Shown: piece by piece, positions 42,365-51,308 of the stretch
Position numbering within the stretch: position 1 is the first letter of the stretch
Layout of the letters: every line of letters starts with the position of its first letter
Assembly: GCA_021732605.1 (NCBI GenBank)
Contig: JAKFUS010000022.1
Span: 1 to 64,000 of the forward strand
DNA: 64,000 bases
Origin: Betaproteobacteria bacterium
GTDB taxonomy: Bacteria; Pseudomonadota; Gammaproteobacteria; Burkholderiales; SG8-41
Direction of reading: 5' to 3'
Position numbers and translations under genes: made by a program
Notes under the pieces: generated by a model
What the model was told of the DNA's origin: nothing
The model's input: the letters and a program-made list of their open reading frames with translations, nothing else
The model's database searches: none

Positions 42365-42394
42365 AGGAGGAGGGGGGCCGCGCAGGGCGTCTGA

Positions 42395-43012
42395 TTATTG
42401 GTGCGCGAGGTAGTGCGCCAGCGCTGCGATGTCGGCATCCGTTGCCTTGTACATCACTGCATTCATGCTGGTATCGACCCCTGATCGCTGGTTGTCGCGA
42501 TACGCTTTTAGCGCGGAGGTCAGGTAGTCTTCGCGCTGGCTGGTGATGCGCGGTACCTGGCGTTGGCCGGCGTAATTGCCCATGTGGCAACTGCCGCAGC
42601 CCATGGCTTTTGAAATTTCCGCACCCAGCGCGTAGCGCTGCGGATTGCGTTCGTTGCCACTGTTGGTAAACGGTTTGGCGGCGCTGTAGTACGCGGCGAT
42701 GTCGATCAGGTCGCGGTCGTTGAAGGTTTTGAGCATACCGCTCATCGCCGGCACGTCGCGCAGGCCTTCCCGCAGCAGGATCATCTGCAGCACCAGAAAT
42801 TCCTCCTGCTGGCCGGAGAGCGCCGGCATTCCGGCGATGGGCTTGCTGCCCTCAGGGCCGTGGCAGGCGGCGCAGATGGCTACTTTGGCGGCTCCGCGCA
42901 CCGGATCTCCCTTGCTTTGGGCAAAGGCACTTGCAGATATTGCTGCCAATCCGAGTACTAAAAAAACGCGCCGGACGGATTCCGTCCAGCGCGCCACTTG
43001 GGATTGCTGCAT
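42395..43012 (-). CDS. Diheme cytochrome c (c4-like)
   Basis: 205 aa; signal peptide with cleavage near AFAQ. Two heme-c sites CAACH and CGSCH, each followed later by a possible Met ligand. The first half (KVAICAACHGPEGSKPIAGM, PALSGQQEEFLVLQM) is c4-like. Its ATG directly follows the TAA of the PQQ dehydrogenase gene (TAAATG), so the two are co-translated and this protein probably takes electrons from that enzyme. Confidence 0.9.
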   Translation of the reverse strand: MQQSQVARWTESVRRVFLVLGLAAISASAFAQSKGDPVRGAAKVAICAACHGPEGSKPIAGMPALSGQQEEFLVLQMILLREGLRDVPAMSGMLKTFNDRDLIDIAAYYSAAKPFTNSGNERNPQRYALGAEISKAMGCGSCHMGNYAGQRQVPRITSQREDYLTSALKAYRDNQRSGVDTSMNAVMYKATDADIAALAHYLAHQ

Positions 43013-44308
43013 TTATTTGTTGTAGCTGACGCGATAAATCGCGCCCTGCTCCTCGTCGGAAATCAGCACCGAACCATCCGGCATCAGCATGACATCGGTC
43101 GGGCGGCCCCAGTAGGTGTTGGTTGCCTTGTCCATGAAGCCGGTGACGAACGGCGTGATCTTGGCGTCCTTGCCGTCTGGCGTGGCGTTGACGCGCAGGA
43201 TGTCATAGCCAAGGCGCTCGGTCTTGTTCCACGAACCGTGGCGCGCGAGCAGCACGGCGCCCTGGTATTCCGGCGGGAACATCTTGCCGGTGTAGAAGCG
43301 CATGCCCAGTGCTGCGGCGTGCGCGCCCAGCGTGGTGACCGGCAGGATCACGTTGGCGCAGGGGTTCGGCACCTTGATGTCCGGATCAGGCTGGCCGTTG
43401 GCGTGGCAGTACGGGAAGCCGAAATGCCCACCGATCTTGTCGGCCGGCACGCGGTTCAACTCTTCCTCGAAGCCGGTTTCGCCCGCCCAGTCGCGGCCGT
43501 TGTCGGTGAACCACAATTCGCCGGTTTTCGGATGGAAGTCGAAGCCAACGCTGTTACGCACGCCGCGCGCGACGATCTCCATGCCGGTGCCGTCGAGGTT
43601 GTAACGACGGATCTGGCCATGCACGCCAGGGTTGATCTCGCAGACGTTGCACGGCGCGCCGACCTGGAAATAGATTTTCTTGTCGGGCCCGTAGGCGAGG
43701 AATTTCCAGTTGTGGTGCACGTCCGGCGGCAGCTTGAAGTTGTCGGTCATTTCCACCGGCGGCGGCAGGTTGTCGAGATTGGCTTCGACGTTGTCGTAGC
43801 GGAACACGCGGTTGATGGCCGCCATGTACAGCGTGCCCTGATGCACCAGCACGCCGTTCGGCTGGTTCAGCTTCTCGGCGATGATCTTTGAGGTGCGCTT
43901 GCCGTCTTTATCCATCACCGCATAGACCCGACCGATGGTGCGCGTGCCGACGAACACGGTGCCGTTGGGAGCCCGCGCCATCATTCGCGCGCCGGGGATG
44001 CCGTGTGCCCACACCTCGACCTTGAAGCCGGGCGGGACCTGGATTTTATTGAGCGGAATTTCTTCGAGCGGTGTGACAGTCAGTTTCGGCGGATTGCTGG
44101 TGAGGTTGGGGTTTTGCATGCGCTCGGGCTGGTAACCGCCCATGGCGCGCCGCCGTTCAGCCTCTGCCGCTGTTGGTGGGGTGGTGTTGGTGCCCTGCTG
44201 CGCGAACGCTGCGGGTGTCGACAGGGCGAACCCGCTCAAAACAAAGGCCCCAGACAGGACTGCCGGCGATACGATGCCCGCCATGAAGCGCGATAAAAGT
44301 TTAGACAT
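43013..44308 (-). CDS. PQQ-dependent sugar dehydrogenase (sorbosone dehydrogenase-like)
   Basis: 431 aa, periplasmic, signal peptide MSKLLSRFMAGIVSPAVLSG... ending STPAAFAQ. Beta-propeller with blade motifs MARAPNGTVFVGTRTIGRVY, GVRNSVGFDFHPKTGELWFT, DNGRDWAGETGFEEELNRV, GMRFYTGKMFPPEYQGAVLL and WGRPTDVMLMPDGSVLISDE, typical of the sorbosone/glucose dehydrogenase class. Oxidises an aldose or aldehyde with PQQ and passes electrons to cytochrome c. GGGGGAG lies about 9 bp before ATG 44308. Confidence 0.9.
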   Translation of the reverse strand: MSKLLSRFMAGIVSPAVLSGAFVLSGFALSTPAAFAQQGTNTTPPTAAEAERRRAMGGYQPERMQNPNLTSNPPKLTVTPLEEIPLNKIQVPPGFKVEVWAHGIPGARMMARAPNGTVFVGTRTIGRVYAVMDKDGKRTSKIIAEKLNQPNGVLVHQGTLYMAAINRVFRYDNVEANLDNLPPPVEMTDNFKLPPDVHHNWKFLAYGPDKKIYFQVGAPCNVCEINPGVHGQIRRYNLDGTGMEIVARGVRNSVGFDFHPKTGELWFTDNGRDWAGETGFEEELNRVPADKIGGHFGFPYCHANGQPDPDIKVPNPCANVILPVTTLGAHAAALGMRFYTGKMFPPEYQGAVLLARHGSWNKTERLGYDILRVNATPDGKDAKITPFVTGFMDKATNTYWGRPTDVMLMPDGSVLISDEEQGAIYRVSYNK

Positions 44309-44642
44309 GTTGATGTACTCCCCCAAATTAAGTGCGGGTTTGTATTGCCGGACCCGCGGATCCTGCCCCTCGGTGTTGGGGGGCGCGCTTATCATACACA
44401 GGAATAGTGCGCGGCAAGCGGCGGTTGAGAAGTGTTTTTCACGTTAATACGTCCATCGCGCTGGCTTTATTTGTGCAATGCGCAATCAGTGAAAGTAAGG
44501 CGCGGAATAAAGCTCCGTTCTGAATCAGCCGCAATGGATGCTCTGCAGAACTTCGTTCCTTCTGCAATTTGAGGCCTGAGCAACTCACTGCAGGGCATCC
44601 GCTCGCCGCGGCGGTGCAGCGGGCCGGTAGCGCGTCGAGCGG
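44309..44642. other. Intergenic stretch, nothing recognised
   Basis: Between the PQQ dehydrogenase start and the exonuclease stop. Contains no frame with protein-like composition, no clear hairpin with T-run and no dispersed repeat. Presumably holds the promoter of the PQQ/cytochrome operon. Confidence 0.6.
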
Positions 44643-45251
44643 TTAGCGCAAAATTCCCACCTCCTCGAATTTCAGATACAGCTCGCGGCATACCCAGGCA
44701 TCGGTTGCGGCGTAAATAATCTGCGCGGGTGTCAGTTGCGCTGCCGACCAGTTGGTGGTTTTGGCGCCCTTGGGGATGCGGTAACCGAGGAATATGCCGG
44801 CGAGGTTGCGCACGCCGCTTTGGCCGTAATCATGGCGTTTGGCGACGATGCCGAGGTCGACGACGCTTTTTTCGCTGAACGGGAACACCTGCCTCAGCGT
44901 GCGCAGGTCATAAGCCAGCGCGACGCCGGCCTTGGCGGTGCCATTGGCCTGAAGCATCTCGGAGATCACAGCGTGGGTATCGGGATATCGCAATGGGAAG
45001 ATATAGGCCATGTTCGCAGTCGCCACCTGTACGATACTCGGCAGGTAACTCTCGCCCTTGCGGAAAGCGGGCCGGGTTTCGGTATCCAGGCCGACCACGC
45101 GTTCGCCGCGGATGTCGGTGAGGGCGGCGAACAGCAGTGCCGGCGTGTCGATAAAGGTCACCGGGCCTTCGTAGCGGCGTACCGGCAGGATGTTGAGGTC
45201 GTCACGAGAGATCGCGCGTGCGGTTTCGGATTGCGGGCTGGGGTTATTCAT
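44643..45251 (-). CDS. 3'-5' exonuclease, RNase D-like (DEDD family)
   Basis: 202 aa, only the exonuclease domain, no HRDC. Acidic residues: GLDTET (Exo I), AYDLRTL with Asp (Exo II), SVVDLGIVAKRH, and YAATDAWVCRELY (Exo III, Tyr-type). Catalytic set complete. Removes 3' nucleotides from RNA, or DNA. The short form without HRDC domains is common in betaproteobacteria. Divergent from the amidase that follows. Confidence 0.85.
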   Translation of the reverse strand: MNNPSPQSETARAISRDDLNILPVRRYEGPVTFIDTPALLFAALTDIRGERVVGLDTETRPAFRKGESYLPSIVQVATANMAYIFPLRYPDTHAVISEMLQANGTAKAGVALAYDLRTLRQVFPFSEKSVVDLGIVAKRHDYGQSGVRNLAGIFLGYRIPKGAKTTNWSAAQLTPAQIIYAATDAWVCRELYLKFEEVGILR

Positions 45252-45335
45252 CAGGGGTAGGAGGGTAACAGGTGCGGGTAAGAGGCGGCGTGCGTGGTAC
45301 AGTCATTATCGGCGATGACGCGGGACGGAGATGAC

Positions 45336-46145
45336 ATGGCTAAGCGGGTGATCCGGTGGTGGGTGAGTGGGCGCAAAATAAGCGGGCGCAAAGGTCTGGC
45401 GGCGGCGGGCTTGGCAGCAGCGGGATGGCTGCTGACAGCCTGCGTGCAATTACCGGTGCACACCACGCTCCCGGTGTATGTACGGCCCTCGCCCAACGTC
45501 GGGGAGCGGCGGCCGAATTATGTGATCCTGCATCACACCTCCAACGATACGGTCGAACGCGCGTTGGCCACGCTGACCGACCCTGCGCGCGGAGTCAGCG
45601 CACATTACCTGATCGCGCGCGACGGCCGGATCTTTTATCTGGTCGATGAGCTCAAGCGCGCCTGGCACGCCGGCGATTCGTACTGGGGCGGAAATCGCGA
45701 TATCAATTCATCCTCGATCGGCATTGAGCTCGACAACAACGGGCGTGAGCCCTTTGCCGAGGCGCAGATCCTTGCGTTGGTGGCGCTGCTTGGTGATTTG
45801 AAGGCGCGCTGGGCCATCCCTGCAGCGAACGTGCTGGGCCACGGCGATGTCGCACCGGGACGCAAGGTGGATCCGAGTGCATGGTTCCCATGGCAGCGCC
45901 TGGCCGTGGCAGGTTTCGGGTTGTGGTGCGAGCCGCCGTTTGATCCGGTGCCTGCAGGTGCTGATGATGCAATGCTGCTGAGCGCGCTGGGTTACGACGT
46001 GACGGTGCCGTGGTCGGCGGTGGCAGCGTTCAAGCGGCGTTGGGCAGCGGAAGATGCGGTCAGAGGCGACAGCGCGCAAGGATTGAGCGAGGCGCAGCGC
46101 GGCTTGCTGCAATGTCTGATCCGCAAGCAGCAGGCCGAAGGTTAA
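45336..46145 (+). CDS. N-acetylmuramoyl-L-alanine amidase (AmpD/AmiD-like lipoprotein)
   Basis: 269 aa. Lipobox WLLTAC at about residue 30 marks a lipoprotein. Amidase_2 domain: first Zn His in VILHHTSND, AHYLIARDGRIFYLVDE, AWHAGDSYWGG, SIGIELDNNG and the C-terminal GHGDVAPGRKVDPSAWFPW with the second His and the Asp ligand. It cuts the lactyl-peptide bond of murein fragments. The ATG at 45336 has GGAG 5 bp upstream. Anchored at the outer membrane, so an AmiD rather than a cytoplasmic AmpD role. Confidence 0.9.
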   Translation: MAKRVIRWWVSGRKISGRKGLAAAGLAAAGWLLTACVQLPVHTTLPVYVRPSPNVGERRPNYVILHHTSNDTVERALATLTDPARGVSAHYLIARDGRIFYLVDELKRAWHAGDSYWGGNRDINSSSIGIELDNNGREPFAEAQILALVALLGDLKARWAIPAANVLGHGDVAPGRKVDPSAWFPWQRLAVAGFGLWCEPPFDPVPAGADDAMLLSALGYDVTVPWSAVAAFKRRWAAEDAVRGDSAQGLSEAQRGLLQCLIRKQQAEG

Positions 46146-46239
46146 ATAGTTAATTAAAACAATTAGTTACTGTATGCAGCGTGACGTTTCAGCGGCACGA
46201 TAGAATGCCTTGAATGCGCCTGTTCGGAAAGGAGGGATC

Positions 46240-46923
46240 ATGACGGTGAAGCTGGGCTTGATGGTGCCCGCCAACAACACGACCATGGAACCGGAGCTGC
46301 TCGACTGGCTGCCCGGTTCGCAATGCCGCACGTTGCGGATTCCGCGCGGCAAAGGCTTGCTGGGTCCCGCAGAAATTCCCGCTTACGTTGCGCAGGCATT
46401 GGAACTCGCCCGGAATTACGACCCGACGCAGACCGACATTGTGGCTTATGGCTGCACCGCAGCGGGTTTTATCGGTGGTCCGGCGCGGGATGCGGAAATC
46501 CAGACCAGACTTGCCGCCATCACCGGCAAACCAGTGGTGACCACCGCCAGTGCGATGATCGAAGCCCTGCACCACATCGGCGCCAAACGTATTGCCGTGG
46601 TGACGCCCTACCTGGATCTCGTCAACAATCGACTGCGCGCCTATCTGGAGCAATCCGGCATCACGGTGCTGAATCTGGCCAGTTTCAAGGCGGAAACAAC
46701 GGACCAACTCGCAGCGATCACGCCGGAGCAGATTGCTGCGCTGGCGCGCGAAACCATGACGTCCGATGCCGATGCGTTGTTCATTGCTTGTTCACAATTG
46801 CCGACCCGCGACATCCTGCCGCGGCTTGAGCGCGAATTCGGCAAACCGGTGTGGTCGTCGATCAAGGCCACGGCCTGGCATGCGGAGCGGGTGTTGGCGG
46901 GCAAAGGGACTGTTAAAGCATAA
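46240..46923 (+). CDS. Asp/Glu racemase superfamily, maleate isomerase-like
   Basis: 227 aa. MVPANNTTMEPEL near the N-terminus, catalytic Cys72 in VAYGCTAAGF and Cys184 in FIACSQLPTRD, and HIGAKRIAVVTPYLDLVN between. The two-cysteine arrangement with NNTTMEPE is that of maleate isomerase and arylmalonate decarboxylase relatives. AAAGGAGGGATC is a very strong ribosome-binding site. The Bug receptor follows by 20 bp, so the pair probably deals with a dicarboxylate such as maleate or a malonate. Confidence 0.88.
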   Translation: MTVKLGLMVPANNTTMEPELLDWLPGSQCRTLRIPRGKGLLGPAEIPAYVAQALELARNYDPTQTDIVAYGCTAAGFIGGPARDAEIQTRLAAITGKPVVTTASAMIEALHHIGAKRIAVVTPYLDLVNNRLRAYLEQSGITVLNLASFKAETTDQLAAITPEQIAALARETMTSDADALFIACSQLPTRDILPRLEREFGKPVWSSIKATAWHAERVLAGKGTVKA

Positions 46924-46943
46924 ATAAAAAGCGAGGAGTGAAG

Positions 46944-47912
46944 ATGAGTTTAATGTTGAAAGTAATTACCGGTGCGGTATGCGCGGCTTTCTCCTGCGCA
47001 GTTCTGGCGCAGAATTTCCCGGCGAAGCCGGTACGTATCGTGGTGCCGTTTCCGCCTGGCGGCGGCGTGGATATTGTCGCCCGCGTGGTCGGGCCAAAAC
47101 TCGCAGCGCAATATGGCCAGCAGGTGATTGTCGAGAATCGCGCCGGTGCGGCGGGCATCATCGGCACTGAATTTGCCGCGCGCGCTGCCCCGGACGGTTA
47201 CACCTGGGCGATTGCGACACTGGGCAATCTCGCAGCGAACAAACACCTTTACGCGAAAATGGTGGTCGATCCCTTGAAGGATCTGGCGGCGGTGACGCAG
47301 GTGGTGGATGTGCATTTTGTGATGGTGGCGCATCCGTCGCTGCCGGCGAAAAACGTGCCGCAACTGATTGCGCTAGCCAAATCGCGGCCGGGTGACATCA
47401 CCTTTGCATCTTCCGGCGCCGGCGGTGCGCCGCACCTGGGCGGTGAGTTATTTAACCGCCTCGCCGGCGTCAAAATCACCCATGTGCCGTATAAAGGCAG
47501 CGGTCCGAGTTTTGCCGATCTGCTGGGCGGGCATGTATCACTGACTTACGACAGCATGCTGCAGGCCTTGCCCTACATCCGCGACAAAAAGCTGGTGGCG
47601 CTGGGCGTGCTTGGTGGCAAGCGCGCTGCAGCGCTGCCTGATGTGTCGACCATTGCCGAGCAGGGCGTCAAGGGTTACGAACTGACCAACTGGTTCGGAC
47701 TGGTGGTGCCGGCAGCCACACCGAAAGAACTGATCACGCGCATCCATGGCGATTTCACAAAAGTGCTGCAGGACAAGGAGATCCGCGAAAGGATCGCCGG
47801 CATGGGCGCCGACGTGGTCGGGAATTCACCGGAACAGTTTGCGGCGTTCTGGCGCAACGAGTCGGAGAAGTGGGGAAGGGTGATTCGGGAGGCGGGGATT
47901 AAAGCGGAGTGA
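46944..47912 (+). CDS. Bug/TctC-family periplasmic solute receptor (copy 8)
   Basis: 322 aa; signal peptide MSLMLKVITGAVCAAFSCAV, cleavage LAQ; mature start NFPAKPVRIVVPFPPGGGVD; C-terminus VIREAGIKAE. ATG 46944, with GAGGAG 7 bp upstream; a GTG at 46938 is too close to it. In operon with the maleate-isomerase-like gene, which suggests a C4 or C5 dicarboxylate ligand. Its stop is part of a heptamer array. Confidence 0.93.
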   Translation: MSLMLKVITGAVCAAFSCAVLAQNFPAKPVRIVVPFPPGGGVDIVARVVGPKLAAQYGQQVIVENRAGAAGIIGTEFAARAAPDGYTWAIATLGNLAANKHLYAKMVVDPLKDLAAVTQVVDVHFVMVAHPSLPAKNVPQLIALAKSRPGDITFASSGAGGAPHLGGELFNRLAGVKITHVPYKGSGPSFADLLGGHVSLTYDSMLQALPYIRDKKLVALGVLGGKRAAALPDVSTIAEQGVKGYELTNWFGLVVPAATPKELITRIHGDFTKVLQDKEIRERIAGMGADVVGNSPEQFAAFWRNESEKWGRVIREAGIKAE

Positions 47913-48006
47913 TTGGTAATCGGGTAACTGGTGATTGGTGACTGGTAATTGGTGAAATGGCAGAGCCACTCCACTACCAATTACCAGTCACCAGTTACCA
48001 ATCACG
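47906..48006. repeat. Inverted pair of heptamer arrays between convergent genes
   Basis: Left half: units TGATTGG, GTAACTG, GTGATTG, GTGACTG, GTAATTG. Right half is the same family on the other strand (CCAATTA CCAGTCA CCAGTTA CCAATCA). GGTGACTGGTAATTGGT in the left half pairs almost perfectly with the right half across a 20-bp loop. Confidence 0.85.
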
Positions 48007-48010
48007 AGGC

Positions 48011-48706
48011 TTAGCGCAGCGCGCTGAGCAACGCCAAGGCCTTGTCCATCGAGAATTTACGCGTGTCTGCACTATAGGCCTGGGCATTTTCCGGCATCAT
48101 GTAGCCGTGCTGGATGCCGGGGAAGATGTGTACTTCCAGGCGGTCCAGGGTTTTGGCTTTGGCCACGTACGCGGCCTGCACCTCCGGTGATGCTGCGACA
48201 TCCTGGTCGCCCCAGATCAGGCATACCGGTTTGGTCAGTCCGTCGAACTCCTGGATGAAATCCTTCATCTGCGTGCTGTGACAGCCGATGCCGGCATCGT
48301 AGCCCAGGCGTTTCGGGCCGAGGATCGCGAACGGGCCGCCGAAACAGAAACCCATCGCGACTGCGCGGCCGTTGTGCTGCTTCAACTGGCGCACGGCGAG
48401 CAGCGTGTCCGCCATGTCGGTTTCGCCGGATTTGAGCACGGGCATACGCGGTTGCGAGCGTTGGCCGGCGCGTTCATCGCTGCGCGGCAAGGGGCCGGGG
48501 ATCGTGCGCCAGAACAGATCGGGCGCTGCGGCGAGATAACCCGCAGCTGCGAATTCGTCGGCAATACCGCAGATGTCAGCATTGACGCCATGCACTGCAG
48601 AGGCCAGCACGATGGCTGGTGCCTTGTTATTGCCGTCCGGTTTGGCGATATAGCAGTCGAATTCGCCGTTGTTGCGCGAGCGGACCTTGATGGTTTTACC
48701 GGCCAT
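48011..48706 (-). CDS. Dienelactone hydrolase family protein
   Basis: 231 aa. Catalytic Cys in AMGFCFGGPF, Asp in LIWGDQDVAASPEV and His in FPGIQHGYMMPE make the triad; VLASAVHGVNADICGIADE is the family N-terminal motif. Hydrolyses dienelactones or other esters and lactones. ATG 48706 is used; a TTG at 48718 would overlap the FKBP stop codon. Lies directly after the FKBP gene on the minus strand. Confidence 0.88.
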   Translation of the reverse strand: MAGKTIKVRSRNNGEFDCYIAKPDGNNKAPAIVLASAVHGVNADICGIADEFAAAGYLAAAPDLFWRTIPGPLPRSDERAGQRSQPRMPVLKSGETDMADTLLAVRQLKQHNGRAVAMGFCFGGPFAILGPKRLGYDAGIGCHSTQMKDFIQEFDGLTKPVCLIWGDQDVAASPEVQAAYVAKAKTLDRLEVHIFPGIQHGYMMPENAQAYSADTRKFSMDKALALLSALR

Positions 48707-48714
48707 GGGCAGGT

Positions 48715-49059
48715 TCAATCGATGGCCAGTAATTCGACTTCGAACACCAGCGTGGCGTTCGGCGGGATCACGCCGCCAGCGCCGCGCGCGCCGTAACCGA
48801 GCGCGGGCGGGATCGTCAACTTGCGTTTACCACCGACTTTCATACCCTGCACGCCTTCGTCCCAGCCGCGGATCACGCTGCCGCCACCCAGCGGAAACAC
48901 GAAGGGATCATCGCGATCCTTGCTCGAATCGAATTTTTTGCCGTCGGTGAGCCAGCCGGTGTAATGCACGGTGACTTCAATGCCGGTGGTGGCTTCCGCG
49001 CCCTCGCCGGTGACGAGTTCTTCAATGATCAGTCCGCTTGCGGTGGTGGTCGATGCCAT
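48715..49059 (-). CDS. FKBP-type peptidyl-prolyl cis-trans isomerase
   Basis: 114 aa, single FKBP domain, cytoplasmic. Typical motifs: [60 protein letters not shown] and [17 protein letters not shown]. Active-site Tyr, Asp, Trp and Tyr present. Catalyses proline isomerisation in folding. Its stop overlaps the start region of the hydrolase gene. Confidence 0.95.
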   Translation of the reverse strand: MASTTTASGLIIEELVTGEGAEATTGIEVTVHYTGWLTDGKKFDSSKDRDDPFVFPLGGGSVIRGWDEGVQGMKVGGKRKLTIPPALGYGARGAGGVIPPNATLVFEVELLAID

Positions 49060-49134
49060 GGGGCTTCCTTGTTCAGATTGAGACTGAATTATAAGCCGCG
49101 GGTATGCCCTGTGCGCGCCGCACCTATCAGCCCC

Positions 49135-49719
49135 TCATTTACCGGTACCTTTGCGCATATTTTGATAACGCGGCGTCGCCAGCGTGACGCGTCCCCAATC
49201 GACACTGCCAGTGGTGCCGTCGAGTCTGACCGAAAAATCCTTAAACTCCCATTCAGCGTACTTGGTGGGCCAGCGCGAGCGAAGTCCCTTGATTTTTTCT
49301 ACGCGGCTGAGGGTGGGTGGGCCGTATTTTTTGGTCATTGCATCAAGTGCGAGGGTCTGTGCTTCGATGCCCCAAGTATTGATGTGGATGGCTTCGATGA
49401 TACCGCTAACGACATCGACGACCATTTCGCCGCGGGCCCAGGGCACGGTTTCGGCGCGCGGATAAAACACATGGTGTTCTTCGCTGCCCCAGGCGGTTTT
49501 CGCGGTCAGGGCCTCGGCATAGCAATAACGCTTGGCCATGGTGTCTTCGCCGCGGGCGCAGGGGGAAATCAGGAAGCTGGTGCCGAGTTCGACGCCGAAC
49601 ATGGTTTTGGCGGGATCGGCGGCGTGAGTGTGAGTGGGAAACAGCGTGGAAACCAGCAGGATGGAAACCAGCAGAAGCGGGGTGATGGGCAGATGGCGGA
49701 ATATTTTCATTGGCGTCAT
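49135..49719 (-). CDS. Exported hypothetical protein
   Basis: 194 aa; signal peptide (LLLVSILLVSTLFPTHTHAA). Two cysteines in the mature part (SPCARGEDTMAKRYCYAEAL) may form a disulfide. TWGIEAQTLALDAMTKKYGP and WPTKYAEWEFKDFSVRLDGT are typical of small periplasmic proteins with a mixed fold, but I recognise no family. Divergent from the GIY-YIG gene. Confidence 0.7.
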   Translation of the reverse strand: MTPMKIFRHLPITPLLLVSILLVSTLFPTHTHAADPAKTMFGVELGTSFLISPCARGEDTMAKRYCYAEALTAKTAWGSEEHHVFYPRAETVPWARGEMVVDVVSGIIEAIHINTWGIEAQTLALDAMTKKYGPPTLSRVEKIKGLRSRWPTKYAEWEFKDFSVRLDGTTGSVDWGRVTLATPRYQNMRKGTGK

Positions 49720-49755
49720 GATACGTGGATATCAGTTCAGACAGCGGAGTCGGAT

Positions 49756-50043
49756 TTGGGTTCATGGCAGGTTTACATCGCGCGCTGTGTCGACGGGACG
49801 CTGTATACCGGCATTGCGCGTGATGTCGAAAAGCGCATTGCCGAACACAATGCCGACAAAGGTAACGGTGCGAATTACACGCGCGCACGGCGGCCGGTGG
49901 TGCTGGTGTACTGTGAGCCGGCGGCGGATCGTTCCGCGGCGAGCAAACGTGAATATCAGATCAAGCAGCTGAGTCGCACGGAAAAACTCGCGCTGGTGCT
50001 GGCCTCAGGCGGTGGCAGGACGGCTGCCGCGATTGGTACGTAG
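49756..50043 (+). CDS. GIY-YIG nuclease family protein (YhbQ-like)
   Basis: 95 aa from TTG 49756 with GGAG 6 bp upstream. GIY-YIG core: WQVYIARCVDGTLYTGIARD (V-Y-I ... Y-T-G), catalytic Arg in RDVEKRIAEHN, and NYTRARRPVVLVYCEPAADRSAASKREYQIK with the conserved Glu. Small stand-alone members act on DNA in repair or are uncharacterised. The last 39 bp overlap the end of the convergent MFS gene. Confidence 0.85.
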   Translation: MGSWQVYIARCVDGTLYTGIARDVEKRIAEHNADKGNGANYTRARRPVVLVYCEPAADRSAASKREYQIKQLSRTEKLALVLASGGGRTAAAIGT

Positions 50044-51195
50044 CAGCAACACCAGCAGCAGCGCAGCCGCACCCCAGCAGGCGGCGGGCAGATACGCCAG
50101 CGTTTGTTGCAGGCTGACATCCTGGTGGAGTTGGGTGGCGATCATCAGGATGCGCAGCATCGCGGCGAACGCAAACATCGAGAACATGCCGCCGGTGGCA
50201 TAGCCTTCGTGACCGGTGCGGCCGAGCTGGATGGCGGCGCCGAAAGTGCCGAACATCACGGCAGCCCATGCCGCGCCCGCGGCGAGTTGCGCGGCAATCA
50301 GCAGGCCCAGCGATCCCGCCTGCGTGGCATAGAGCACGGCGGCGGCACCGACACCTGTACCGACAGCGAGCACTTTGAAATCACCATGGCGGCGTATCAG
50401 CCAGGTCAGCGGCAGCATCGCCAGGTTGAAGCCCACCCAGAACACGGGCATCAGCTGGCCGAGTTCGACGGGTTGCACGAAACGCAGGTACTGCGGCGCC
50501 GAGCTCAGCGAAAAATGCACCTGAAAGCCCAGCGCGGCGAGTGCGACCACGGCGAGGAACGCAACCATGGGCAGCGGTTTGTGCGCGGGCGTTTCAGCCA
50601 GCGGTACAGCCGCGACGGCAAGATGGCGCTCGGCCCAGCTCAGCGCCCAAGCGGTAACCGCCACTGCGATCGATGCCAGAGCGAACGGCAGCCGCGCATC
50701 GGTATCGCGCAACACGCCGGTGAGATAGGGCGCAATCGCGCCGGCGATGCCGAAACCGAATAGCCACAGTCCGGCGATCGCCGGTTGCGCACCGGCTCCG
50801 GCGTATTTGCCGATCAGCATCAAGGGTGGTGCGCGCAGTGCCGACGAGGTGACGGTCCACAGGAAAGTCAGGGCAAGAAACAGCATTGGGCTGGCGAGTG
50901 GTGCGACAAACGGCAGCAGCAGGAAGGCGAGCGCGGAGAACAGCGTGATCAGCGCCAGCCGCGGGCCGAGGCGGCCGACGATGCGCGACATGCGATCCGC
51001 TTTTGCGCCCATCAACCAGTCGGCGATCATGAATATCAGCTGATCGGCGATGAGGATCCACAGGATCCACAATTTGGGAATGCCGGCTTCGGCGGCGAGC
51101 CGCGGCAGAAAAATGACGTAGACCGTCCACGCCAGCGTAAAAAACAGCTGCAGCAGTGCGAAATAAATACCGATGCGTGGTGTGATCGTGTTCAT
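50005..51195 (-). CDS. MFS transporter
   Basis: 396 aa with about 12 hydrophobic helices; starts YFALLQLFFTLAWTVYVIFL, and ADWLMGAKADRMSRIVGRLG is the MFS loop 2-3 (D-R-x-x-R) motif. No substrate-specific feature seen. Not linked in an operon; overlaps the GIY-YIG gene tail to tail. Confidence 0.85.
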   Translation of the reverse strand: MNTITPRIGIYFALLQLFFTLAWTVYVIFLPRLAAEAGIPKLWILWILIADQLIFMIADWLMGAKADRMSRIVGRLGPRLALITLFSALAFLLLPFVAPLASPMLFLALTFLWTVTSSALRAPPLMLIGKYAGAGAQPAIAGLWLFGFGIAGAIAPYLTGVLRDTDARLPFALASIAVAVTAWALSWAERHLAVAAVPLAETPAHKPLPMVAFLAVVALAALGFQVHFSLSSAPQYLRFVQPVELGQLMPVFWVGFNLAMLPLTWLIRRHGDFKVLAVGTGVGAAAVLYATQAGSLGLLIAAQLAAGAAWAAVMFGTFGAAIQLGRTGHEGYATGGMFSMFAFAAMLRILMIATQLHQDVSLQQTLAYLPAACWGAAALLLVLLLRTNRGSRPATA

Positions 51196-51308
51196 GGTCG
51201 CGTCCGCAGTGTGACGAAGCGCGCTGTTGAGGTCAATCGCGGGCGGTCAATCACGGCGATTAATGCGGTTGATCAATGGTAAATTGCAGTCAGCACGGAG
51301 GAAAAAAT

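Noticed and set aside
49184-49465. Plus-strand frame opposite the exported hypothetical protein
   Set aside because: Low-complexity Ser/Arg-rich product, no start signals; the minus frame has a signal peptide.
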